Shown here piece by piece: positions 8,163-16,576 of a stretch of 32,677 bases of DNA (its first letter is position 1; every line of letters starts with the position of its first letter). The stretch lies in contig JAJUGK010000009.1 of NCBI GenBank assembly GCA_029268205.1, positions 1 to 32,677 on the forward strand, in the 5' to 3' direction. A model generated the notes under the pieces. It searched no databases. It had not been told where the DNA came from and worked only from the letters and a program-made list of their open reading frames with translations. The DNA is from Nocardioidaceae bacterium (GTDB taxonomy: Bacteria > Actinomycetota > Actinomycetes > Propionibacteriales > Nocardioidaceae). The translations under genes and the position numbers were made by a program.

Positions 8163-9011
8163 TCAGGGCGTACGCCGCGCGTGCACCACGTCGCCGGCGT
8201 GGAACGAGCGACGGACCGTCCGGCCCGTGCCGTCGGTCCCGGCCACGACCAACGCCCCGGAGGCGTCCACGGACTCCACCCGCCCGGCGAAGTTGGTGCC
8301 GTCGGGCAGCTCGACGGTGACGTCCCGGTCGAGCGAGACGCACCGTCGCAGGTACGACGCATGCAGCCCCGCCGCGGGGTCGCCGCCCTCACCTCGCCAC
8401 TCGAGGTAGAGCGCCTCGAAGGTCCGCAGCACCTCGCGCAGCACGACCGTCCGGTCCGGCCGCGGCCCCGCCGGATCCATCTCGAGCACCAGCGAGGTCG
8501 CCTGCGGCACCGGCAGCTCGTCGGCATCCATCGCGACGTTGAGTCCGACCCCGACGACCGCCATCGGCCCGGAGGGTCCCTCGACCCGCTCCACCAGGAT
8601 CCCGGCGAGCTTGCGCTCGGCGACGAGCACGTCGTTGGGCCATTTCACCCCGGCCTGCACCCCGGTCGCGCGGCGTACGCCCTCCGCGCCCGCGACCCCC
8701 GTCAACAGCGGCAGCCAGGGCCACCGCTTCCCCGGCACCGGCGCCGGGCTGAGCAGGACCGAGAAGGTGAGCGCGGTGCCGGGCGGGGTCGACCAGGCCC
8801 GGTCGAGTCGGCCCCGACCGGCGGTCTGGTGGTCGGCCACCACGACCAGGCCCTCCGCCGCACCGTCGCGAGCAGCACCCGCGGCGAGCGCGTTGGTGGA
8901 CGCCGCCGAGGCATACAGGTCGACCCGGTGCCACAGGGACGCCCCCCGCGTCAGCGCCTCGTGGAGGGCGTCGCGGTCAAGGGGTGGGCGGTCGAGATCG
9001 TCGAAGGTCAC
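8163..9011 (-). CDS. birA: Biotin--[acetyl-CoA-carboxylase] ligase BirA, without repressor domain
   Basis: Attaches biotin, via biotinyl-5'-AMP, to the carrier lysine of acyl-CoA carboxylase alpha subunits; 282 residues, cytosolic. Seen: STNALAAGAA, the biotinyl-AMP loop TAGRGRLDRAW, GVKWPNDVLVAERKLAGIL with the catalytic lysine region, GVGLNVA, and a C-terminal SH3-like part. There is no N-terminal winged helix, so unlike E. coli BirA it cannot repress transcription directly. GTG start at 9011. It is divergent from accD with only 44 bases between them, and the shared spacer carries a palindrome that overlaps the birA start. Context fits: accD encodes the carboxylase whose partner subunit it biotinylates. 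Confidence 0.95.
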   Translation of the reverse strand: MTFDDLDRPPLDRDALHEALTRGASLWHRVDLYASAASTNALAAGAARDGAAEGLVVVADHQTAGRGRLDRAWSTPPGTALTFSVLLSPAPVPGKRWPWLPLLTGVAGAEGVRRATGVQAGVKWPNDVLVAERKLAGILVERVEGPSGPMAVVGVGLNVAMDADELPVPQATSLVLEMDPAGPRPDRTVVLREVLRTFEALYLEWRGEGGDPAAGLHASYLRRCVSLDRDVTVELPDGTNFAGRVESVDASGALVVAGTDGTGRTVRRSFHAGDVVHARRTP

Positions 9012-9027
9012 AGGTACTACCCTGACC
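9006..9027. promoter_or_regulatory. Palindromic operator candidate between birA and accD
   Basis: Two nested inverted repeats: outer GGTCA (9006-9010) / TGACC (9023-9027) and inner GGTA (9013-9016) / TACC (9018-9021) around a single C. The inner half contains TACTAC, a possible accD -10. The left arm covers the birA start codon. The position allows one regulator to control both directions. The regulator is not identified. Confidence 0.4.
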
Positions 9028-9046
9028 GACGGCCTGATGAGGACCC

Positions 9047-9053
9047 GAGGAGG
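9047..9053 (+). promoter_or_regulatory. Ribosome binding site of accD
   Basis: GAGGAGG is the strongest Shine-Dalgarno match near any start in this window. It lies 2 bases before GTG (9056) and 5 bases before TTG (9059). The normal spacing of 5 or more bases favours TTG 9059 over the GTG, a difference of one residue. Confidence 0.6.
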
Positions 9054-9055
9054 TC

Positions 9056-10686
<1,631 letters not shown>

Positions 10687-10690
<4 letters not shown>

Positions 10691-10908
10691 CCGCGAGCGA
10701 AGCCGACCCGACGCCGTTGTTCCTCGTGCGCGGTGGGGCGACGGACGAGGAGGTCGCCGCGCTGACCGCGGTGCTCTCGGCCGTGGCGGGCGCCGGCGCG
10801 GCCCCCGCCCCCCGGCCCGTCCGAGCCTGGGCGGCGCCACATCGGCTCCACCGTCGCAGCCTGCCGCACGGTCGGGGCGGGTGGCGCAGCAGCGGGTTGC
10901 CGACCTGA
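10687..10908 (+). CDS. accE: Acyl-CoA carboxylase epsilon subunit
   Basis: A 73-residue small subunit that binds and stimulates the actinobacterial carboxylase beta/alpha complex. The family core is visible: [23 protein letters not shown], in two stretches, followed by a disordered Ala/Pro/Arg-rich stretch and a C-terminal W...GWRSSGLP. The GTG overlaps the accD stop by 4 bases (GTGA), so translation is coupled. Its place directly after accD is the normal one. Length and order are typical. Confidence 0.88.
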
Positions 10909-10936
10909 GCAGCCCGGCGTCATCCCGGCGTGAACA

Positions 10937-10990
10937 AGGTTGCGCCGAACCTGCAGAAACCTTGCACTTGCCATCGGTACGGGTTGCACC
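10937..10990 (+). promoter_or_regulatory. Repeat-rich leader region of the GT2 operon
   Basis: The 103-base spacer after accE holds AGGTT (10937-10941) / AACCT (10948-10952) as an inverted repeat with a 6-base centre, then TTGCAC twice (10962 and 10984) and GTGCACC beside the second copy. It is probably the promoter/operator zone of the glycosyltransferase. No convincing -10 or Shine-Dalgarno sequence could be fixed. Confidence 0.3.
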
Positions 10991-11011
10991 ACGTGCACCA
11001 GACTTCCCAGC

Positions 11012-12529
11012 GTGAACGGGAACCAGGACTTCCCCTGGCCACGCGGCCAGGACACCGAGCAGAGCGCGCCCGCCCGGCCCTCTGCGCCTGATCCGTCCTA
11101 CGTGCGCTCGTTGCCCGCCCCGGACCCGGCGATGATGGCCTACGCCCCGGCGTTCCTCTCCAGCCTCGAGCAGATCCCGACCTACCGGCCGACCATCGGC
11201 TGCGTGATCCCCTGCTACAACGAGGAGGAGACGATCGCCGCGGTGCTGGACTCGCTGCTGAACCAGACCCGTCTCCCCGACGTCATCCACGTCATCGTCA
11301 ACAACACCACCGACGACACCGTCGAGGTCGCCAGCCACTACGCCGGCCTGCACGTGCGCGCCGACAAGCACGGCAACGAGCAGTCCTGCGAGATCTTCGT
11401 CCACGACATCGGCGAGAACCCCGACAAGAAGGTCGGGGCGCTCAACTACGGCTACTCCCTCGTCGAGGGGTGCGACTACCTGCTCGGCGTCGACGGCGAC
11501 ACCACCGCCGAGCCGAACGCCGTCCAGGCGCTGGTCGACGAGATCTCCAGCGACGACCGGATCGGCGGCATCTCCGCCATCTACAGCATCGACGACAGCG
11601 CGCTGAAGGGGCCGATGGCGAAGTTCCTGATCGCCGGCCAGCGCGCGCAGTTCGCCGCCTTCAACATGCAGAACCTGCTGCGGGGTCGCAACATGGCGGT
11701 CCTCGGCGGCCAGTTCTCGATCTTCTCCACGCACGCCCTGCGCGAGGTCGTGGAGCGCACCCACCAGCGCTACCCGTGGGTCCGCGACAGCGAGGTCGAG
11801 GACTCCCTGCTGTCGCTGGAGATCAAGAGCGCGGGCTACCTGACCAAGATCAGCGCCGTCGCCCGGGCCCACGTGGGAGGCATGACCACCCTGCGCGCGC
11901 TCGACGCCCAGCAGGTGAAGTGGAACTTCGGCGCGATCGAGCTCATGTGGCCCGGCCAGCGCGGCGACACCAAGGGTCAGCCGTTCCACCCGAACCTGCG
12001 CCTGCGGTGGTTCGAGCAGGCCTCGATGGTGCTCAACCTGATCACCCGGGTCGGCTTCTTCCTGCTGCTGGCCGGCTCGCTGTCGATCAGCGCGTTCGTG
12101 TTCAACCCGCTGTGGCTGATCCCACCGACGGTGGCGACCATCCTGAACCTCCGCGTGGCGCGCTCGATGCACTACGCGAACTCCCGCGACTACGTCTTCG
12201 CGCTGTGCATCGTCTTCGCCGAGGCCTACATGTGGATCCGCCTGGGCCACTTCGTGCGCTCGTGGGCGAAGTTCGCCAGCCGCACCCAAACCGACAACTG
12301 GGCCGCTCAGGCCAAGGCCGAACGGGGATCGGGCAACAGCCACTGGACGCCGGTGATCGTGCTGGTCGTCTTCCTGGGGGCGATGGCGGCGATCTGGCTG
12401 CAACTGCCGATCGGCACCAAGTCCGACATCCTCGCGGTCGGCTGGCCGATCCTCGGCGCGATCACCATCGCGCAGACCGCCTGGATGGGATTGAAGATCC
12501 TGCGACGCTACAAGGGGTTCAAGGCATGA
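11012..12529 (+). CDS. Processive family-2 glycosyltransferase (polysaccharide synthase-like)
   Basis: Membrane glycosyltransferase of about 505 residues. The cytosolic GT-A domain (about 60-310) begins PTIGCVIPCYNEEETI, with UDP-sugar/metal Asp161-Gly-Asp163 (GVDGDTTAEP), the general-base Glu263-Asp264 (SEVEDSLLSLEI) and a QxxKW motif at Gln300-Trp304, where cellulose, chitin and hyaluronan synthases have QxxRW. About five hydrophobic segments follow (roughly 340-385, 400-418, 447-466, 475-495), consistent with synthesis coupled to export. There is no PilZ domain. GTG 11012 is chosen over a long in-frame extension upstream; ATG 11132 is another possibility. The stop overlaps the lipoprotein ATG by 4 bases. 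The polymer is unknown; a beta-glucan is suggested by the GH6 gene opposite. Confidence 0.85.
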   Translation: MNGNQDFPWPRGQDTEQSAPARPSAPDPSYVRSLPAPDPAMMAYAPAFLSSLEQIPTYRPTIGCVIPCYNEEETIAAVLDSLLNQTRLPDVIHVIVNNTTDDTVEVASHYAGLHVRADKHGNEQSCEIFVHDIGENPDKKVGALNYGYSLVEGCDYLLGVDGDTTAEPNAVQALVDEISSDDRIGGISAIYSIDDSALKGPMAKFLIAGQRAQFAAFNMQNLLRGRNMAVLGGQFSIFSTHALREVVERTHQRYPWVRDSEVEDSLLSLEIKSAGYLTKISAVARAHVGGMTTLRALDAQQVKWNFGAIELMWPGQRGDTKGQPFHPNLRLRWFEQASMVLNLITRVGFFLLLAGSLSISAFVFNPLWLIPPTVATILNLRVARSMHYANSRDYVFALCIVFAEAYMWIRLGHFVRSWAKFASRTQTDNWAAQAKAERGSGNSHWTPVIVLVVFLGAMAAIWLQLPIGTKSDILAVGWPILGAITIAQTAWMGLKILRRYKGFKA

Positions 12530-13245
12530 CGACCACCACCACCCGCCGCACCCGTGCTGCGCTCGCGCTCGCGGCCGCCCTCAGCGTGCTGCTCTCCGGC
12601 TGCGGGCTGCTCGGCGACCTCACCGCCGCCGACCCGGAGCCCACTCCGGTCGCGACGCCGTCGAAGAACCCGACGCCGTACCCGACGCAGTTCACCAACG
12701 ACGGCACCTTCCAGTCCCACACCCGGGTCCGCAACCTCGACTTCGTCTACACCCTGTGGCCGACCAAGGCGACGCCGGAGACGAACCTGTGGTTCCCCCG
12801 GGGCAACAAGCACTTCTCCTTCACCCTCACCGCCTACGACCTGAACCGGAAGCTGCGCGACCGCTTCGCCACCAAGCGCAAGGTGTGGTTGGGCAACATC
12901 ACGGTCACCTCGCAGACCAAGACGACCTCCGGCGTGGTCGAGGAGCCCTACTACCTCGACGCCCAGGCCCGGCGCATCACCTTCGACCCGGAGCCGGTCA
13001 CCAACAAGCACGGCATGCTCATCACCTCGCCCAAGGGCGCCTTCGAGCTGCGCAACCAGACCATCGGGACCCTCGACCCGGACACGATCGGGGTCGACCT
13101 GATGTTCCGCGCGACGGTCTACATCGAGACCCGGGCGGGCGCGGACCGCTACCGGCGCAAGATCATCCGGCAGAAGGTCCCGATGTCGATCTTCCCCTCC
13201 GAGCTGACCACCCAGGTCACGAAGATCCCGTTCACCGCGAACTGA
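12526..13245 (+). CDS. Secreted lipoprotein linked to the GT2 synthase
   Basis: A 239-residue protein with a Thr/Arg-rich N-terminus, a hydrophobic helix and the lipobox LLSGC; Cys26 should be lipidated, leaving the rest outside on the membrane. After a Pro/Thr linker (about 38-55) comes a ~180-residue domain rich in beta-strand-like stretches (KHFSFTLTAYDLNRKLRDRF, VWLGNITVTSQTK). I do not recognise the family. The ATG overlaps the GT2 stop by 4 bases, which argues for joint action, for instance receiving or guiding the polymer as it emerges. An 11-base tandem repeat straddles the stop codon. Confidence 0.8.
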   Translation: MTTTTTRRTRAALALAAALSVLLSGCGLLGDLTAADPEPTPVATPSKNPTPYPTQFTNDGTFQSHTRVRNLDFVYTLWPTKATPETNLWFPRGNKHFSFTLTAYDLNRKLRDRFATKRKVWLGNITVTSQTKTTSGVVEEPYYLDAQARRITFDPEPVTNKHGMLITSPKGAFELRNQTIGTLDPDTIGVDLMFRATVYIETRAGADRYRRKIIRQKVPMSIFPSELTTQVTKIPFTAN

Positions 13246-13261
13246 CCGCGAACTGACCGCG
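13234..13261 (+). repeat. 11-base tandem repeat at the lipoprotein stop
   Basis: ACCGCGAACTG occurs at 13234-13244 and 13245-13255, followed by a partial third copy ACCGCG. The first stop codon TGA (13243-13245) lies across the junction, and the second copy is untranslated. It may be replication slippage, and it fills most of the 33-base convergent spacer. Confidence 0.8.
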
Positions 13262-13278
13262 GTGCGGCCGGCCCCGGC

Positions 13279-14250
13279 TCAGTCGGGGACGGCCAGCCGG
13301 TAGCCCACCCCGCGCACGGTCTCGATCCAGCGCGGGGTGGCGCCGTCGTCGCCGATCTTGCGGCGGATGCTCTCGATGTGGCCCTCGACCTCACGCTTGT
13401 CGGCCTCGTTGACGAAGTACGCGGTGACGTAGTTCTGCCCGCGCATGGTGAGCACGAGGTCGGCCTTGCTCCGGACGCGGCGTCCGGACATCAGCAGCGA
13501 GGTGAGCAGCTCGAACTCCACGCTGGTGAGGTCGATGGTGCGCTGGCCGACCGTGACGACCCGCTGGTCGGTGTTGACCGCGAGCTCGCCGACCCGGATC
13601 CACCCGCCGGTCGGGGTGACCTGGGGCTCGGGGGCGTACGGCAGCTCGGTCCGGGTGGGTTCCGGAGCCGCGGGCTGGGCGACCGGCTGGGTGGCTGGCT
13701 GGGGGGCCGGCGGGGACTGCTTGGCGGGCGGCGCGGAGGTGCCGGCGATCGGGCGGACGCCCGCACCGTCGCTGAGCTGGCGGGCGGCCTGCTCGGCCCA
13801 GGTCTCGGTGGGTGCCGGCGCGGGGGCGGGTGCCGGCGGTGGCGCCTGGATCGGCTCGTTCGGGCCGGTGCGGTGGCGCGGTCGCCGCAGCATCGACTCC
13901 GCCCGGGCGCGCAGCTCCCGGGGCCGGAACGGCTTGACGAGGTAGTCGTCGGCGCCGGCCTCCAGGCCGGAGATCACGTCGATCTCGTCGCCGAGACCGG
14001 TGATCATGATCAGGTAGGTCTGGCTGAACTCACGGATCCGCTTGGCCACGGCGAAGCCGTCCATACCGGGCATGTTGACGTCGAGCGTCGTCAGCAGCGG
14101 GTTGTGCGCCCGCACCGCCTCGAGGCCCTCGGGACCGTCGGTGGCCACCACCGTTCGGAAGCCGCTCTGGGTGAGGACCGTGTCGAGGAGCATCCGTACG
14201 TCGGGCTCGTCCTCGATGATGACGGCCACCCAGGCCTCGGCTGGATCCAT
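13279..14250 (-). CDS. OmpR-family response regulator with long Pro/Ala linker
   Basis: A 323-residue two-domain regulator. The receiver (about 7-125) has IIEDEPDVRM, the phospho-acceptor Asp57 in TTLDVNMPGMDG, the switch Thr in MITGLGDE and Lys in YLVKPFRP. A ~95-residue linker made mostly of Pro, Ala, Gln and Thr (about 135-225) joins it to a C-terminal winged helix: TIDLTSVEFELLTSLLMSGR, then HIESIRRKIGDD and ETVRGVGYRLAVPD. No kinase gene is adjacent. It lies 82 bases downstream of the GH6 gene on the same strand and converges on the GT2/lipoprotein operon, so control of that surface-polymer locus is a reasonable inference. Confidence 0.9.
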   Translation of the reverse strand: MDPAEAWVAVIIEDEPDVRMLLDTVLTQSGFRTVVATDGPEGLEAVRAHNPLLTTLDVNMPGMDGFAVAKRIREFSQTYLIMITGLGDEIDVISGLEAGADDYLVKPFRPRELRARAESMLRRPRHRTGPNEPIQAPPPAPAPAPAPTETWAEQAARQLSDGAGVRPIAGTSAPPAKQSPPAPQPATQPVAQPAAPEPTRTELPYAPEPQVTPTGGWIRVGELAVNTDQRVVTVGQRTIDLTSVEFELLTSLLMSGRRVRSKADLVLTMRGQNYVTAYFVNEADKREVEGHIESIRRKIGDDGATPRWIETVRGVGYRLAVPD

Positions 14251-14332
14251 GGGGGCGACTCTAACAACGGCGGCGGCCCTCACCCGCCGCAATGCCGGAT
14301 CCGGACTGCAAGGATCACCGAAGTTCCAGCGG

Positions 14333-15403
14333 CTACCAGCCGGCCCCGCGGGCGAGCGAGACGGCGCGCTCGGGCCAGAACTCGCCAGCGGGTGGTCCGC
14401 CGTTGCAGGTCCCGTCGCTCTCCCCCGGCGGTTTGACCCACAGCCGGGCGTCCCACGGGTCCTCACCGGAGGTCGGCGCCGGCGGGGCCCCGAGCGCCAG
14501 GCCGGTGGCGTTGCAATAGGTCGCGCCCGCGCCGTTGCCGTTGCGTCCGGTGTCGACCACAGCGTGCACCGGCGCGGGCAAGGCGGCGTTGATCGCCCGC
14601 GCGTAGGCGAGCTCGAGCGCCTCGGGCTGGGAGTTGGCGACGTTGGTGGCGAAACCGCGCACCCGTTCGACGCCGACGTCGACGAGCAGGGCCGCCACCT
14701 CCTCGGCCGAGCGCCAGCCGGAGTGCCCGGCGTCGACGTAGACCGCGGCCCGGGACTCGGCGAGGACACCGACCGCCGAGCGCAGCAGGCCGATCCGCGA
14801 CTCGAGCTCGGCGCACTCCAAGGTCGCCACCAGCGCGTCGGGCTCGAGCACCACCGCGGCCCGCTCGGCCCGGCCGAGCCCGTCGGCGATCGCCCCGATC
14901 CAGGCGAGGTACTCGTCCCCGGCGAGCCCGCCGGCGGAGAACCCCCCGGTGCAGTCCCGCTGCGGGACGCCGTAGACCACCAGCACCGGCACCGCGTCCC
15001 CGGCGTCGTCGACGATGCGCTCCACGTGCCGGGCGACCGAGTCGACCCCGTGCTCCTCCGGCACGAGCCAGATGCCCTGCGGCGTCGCAGCCAGCCGGCG
15101 CAGGGTCGCCGCGTCCGGGCTGCCCGCCTGCTCGGCCTTGGCCGCCGCCCGGGCCGTGCGGGAGTCGGGGTCGGCATACATCGCCCGGTCGGTGAACGGA
15201 CTGACCTCCTGCGACCCCGGCGCCCACGGTGGCCGGAAACCCGCGAGGAGTCCGAGGACGCCGCTGAGGACGAGCGTCACGACCACCACGCCGACGACGG
15301 CGACCGGCGCCACAACCCACCACGACGGCCGGCGCCGCGGGGGCGCTGCGGGCTCCTCGAAGAGGTGGGACCATCCGGAGGTCGGGCGTTCGTCGGGGTC
15401 CAC
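14333..15403 (-). CDS. Membrane-anchored glycoside hydrolase family 6 (endoglucanase-like)
   Basis: A 356-residue type II membrane protein: a short cytosolic tail, one membrane helix (about 28-55) and an extracellular GH6 domain. GH6 enzymes cut beta-1,4-glucan with inversion. Family landmarks: VVYGVPQRDCTGGFSAGG (Asp150), VVLEPDAL with the general acid Asp189, VDAGHSGW, GFATNVANSQ, VDTGRNGNG and WVKPPGESDG with Asp330; the three key aspartates are kept. Thr after RDC deviates from the usual GH6 signature. GTG 15403 is preferred over an ATG further up because a -10 box lies 6 bases before it. No cellulose-binding domain is present, so a role in trimming the cell's own glucan is more likely than foraging. 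Confidence 0.9.
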   Translation of the reverse strand: MDPDERPTSGWSHLFEEPAAPPRRRPSWWVVAPVAVVGVVVVTLVLSGVLGLLAGFRPPWAPGSQEVSPFTDRAMYADPDSRTARAAAKAEQAGSPDAATLRRLAATPQGIWLVPEEHGVDSVARHVERIVDDAGDAVPVLVVYGVPQRDCTGGFSAGGLAGDEYLAWIGAIADGLGRAERAAVVLEPDALVATLECAELESRIGLLRSAVGVLAESRAAVYVDAGHSGWRSAEEVAALLVDVGVERVRGFATNVANSQPEALELAYARAINAALPAPVHAVVDTGRNGNGAGATYCNATGLALGAPPAPTSGEDPWDARLWVKPPGESDGTCNGGPPAGEFWPERAVSLARGAGW

Positions 15404-15409
15404 GGCGCA

Positions 15410-15415
15410 ACGATA
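15410..15415 (-). promoter_or_regulatory. Candidate -10 box of the GH6 gene (leaderless)
   Basis: On the minus strand TATCGT ends 6 bases before the GH6 GTG. No Shine-Dalgarno sequence is present. Only 6 bases separate it from the opposing -10 of the DUF2277 gene, so the two promoters are back to back. Confidence 0.45.
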
Positions 15416-15421
15416 TCGGCG

Positions 15422-15427
15422 TACCGT
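15422..15427 (+). promoter_or_regulatory. Candidate -10 box of the DUF2277 gene (leaderless)
   Basis: TACCGT ends 7 bases before the ATG at 15435, again with no ribosome binding site in between. Fits the TANNNT -10 with transcription starting at the ATG. Confidence 0.45.
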
Positions 15428-15434
15428 GACGCAC

Positions 15435-15704
15435 ATGTGCCGCAACATCCGCACCCTCCACAACTTCGCGCCCCCGGCCACCGACGACGAGGTGCAGGCC
15501 GCGGCGCTGCAGTACGTCCGCAAGATCAGCGGCACCTCGAAGCCATCCCGGGCCAACCAGGAGGCCTTCGACGCGGCGGTCCGTGAGATCGCCGCCACCA
15601 CGCGCGACCTGCTCGACCGCCTCACCACCTCCGCTCCGCCCAAGGACCGCGAGGTCGAGGCGGCCAAGGCCCGCGCACGTGCTGAGCTCCGCTACGCGCG
15701 CTGA
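15435..15704 (+). CDS. DUF2277 family protein
   Basis: A small 89-residue soluble protein beginning MCRNIRTLHNF, the diagnostic start of the DUF2277 family, and containing VRKISGTSKPSRANQEAFD, then a helical, charged C-terminus. No function is known for the family. The conserved Cys2 at the extreme N-terminus is notable. It overlaps the start of the sirtuin gene by 26 bases, so both are probably made from one transcript. Confidence 0.88.
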   Translation: MCRNIRTLHNFAPPATDDEVQAAALQYVRKISGTSKPSRANQEAFDAAVREIAATTRDLLDRLTTSAPPKDREVEAAKARARAELRYAR

Positions 15705-16524
15705 CCCGGTCGGCGCGGCCCTCGATCTCCTCGCCGGCCGCACCCTGGTCACCCTGACGGGGGCCGGGATGTCCACCGACTCCGGCATCCCCGACTACCG
15801 CGGGCCGTTGGCACCCGACCGCCGACCGATGACCTTCGACGAGTTCTGCTCCGGTCCGGCGGCGCGCCGCCGCTACTGGGCGCGCAGTCACGTCGGCTGG
15901 GGTCGGATGGGCGGTGCCGCACCGAACGCCGGCCACCGGGCCGTCGCCCGTCTCGAGGCGGCCGGTCGGCAGCGGCTGCTGATCACCCAGAACGTCGACG
16001 GCCTGCACGAGCGCGCCGGCTCCGCGGCGGTCGTCGCGCTGCACGGGCGGATCGCCGAGGTCGTCTGCCTCGGGTGCGGCACGCGCACCGCCCGCGCCGC
16101 CCTGCAGGAGCGGCTCTCCGCGCTCAATCCCGGCTACGCCGAGCGGCACCTGCACGCACCGGCGCGACCGGATGGCGACGTGCTCCTCACCGACACCGAC
16201 GCCTTCGTGGTCCCCGACTGCGACCGCTGCGGCGGGGTGCTCAAGCCCGACGTCGTGTTCTTCGGCGAGAACGTGCCCCGCCCGCGCGTGCAGAGGTGCT
16301 TCGACGCCGTCGACGCACTTTCGCCCGCGACCGGCGCGCTCCTGGTCGCCGGCTCCTCGCTCACGGTCATGTCGGGGTTCCGATTCGTCCGCCGGTGTGC
16401 GCGGGCCGGCGTGCCGGTCGTGATCGTCAACCGCGGTCCCACCCGCGGCGACGACCTCGCCACGGTGCGGGTCGATGCCGGCTGCAGCGAGACGTTGACC
16501 ACGCTCGCCGCGGCGCTGGCCTGA
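15679..16524 (+). CDS. Sir2-family NAD-dependent protein deacylase (SIRT4-like, class II)
   Basis: A 281-residue sirtuin that removes acyl groups from lysines using NAD. Seen: the NAD loop GAGMSTDSGIPDYRG, TQNVDGLHERAG, the catalytic histidine in VALHGRIAEVV, two zinc pairs CLGC and CDRC, VVFFGENVP, and GSSLTVMSG. The long insert between the zinc pairs and the PDYRG form fit the SIRT4-like class. GTG 15679 is the start that gives a normal-length N-terminus; it lies inside the DUF2277 gene, so translation is likely coupled. Given an accD and acyl-CoA genes nearby, a propionyl- or other acyl-lysine substrate is possible, but that is inference. Confidence 0.92.
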   Translation: MLSSATRADPVGAALDLLAGRTLVTLTGAGMSTDSGIPDYRGPLAPDRRPMTFDEFCSGPAARRRYWARSHVGWGRMGGAAPNAGHRAVARLEAAGRQRLLITQNVDGLHERAGSAAVVALHGRIAEVVCLGCGTRTARAALQERLSALNPGYAERHLHAPARPDGDVLLTDTDAFVVPDCDRCGGVLKPDVVFFGENVPRPRVQRCFDAVDALSPATGALLVAGSSLTVMSGFRFVRRCARAGVPVVIVNRGPTRGDDLATVRVDAGCSETLTTLAAALA

Positions 16525-16564
16525 CGGCGACGAAATCGGCTCGCCGCCGACCGGCCGGGCTGCC

Positions 16565-16570
16565 TAACGT
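16565..16570 (+). promoter_or_regulatory. Candidate -10 box of the ABC exporter operon (leaderless)
   Basis: TAACGT ends 6 bases before the GTG at 16577, with no Shine-Dalgarno sequence between. Supports that GTG as the start. Confidence 0.45.
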
Positions 16571-16576
16571 TGCCCG

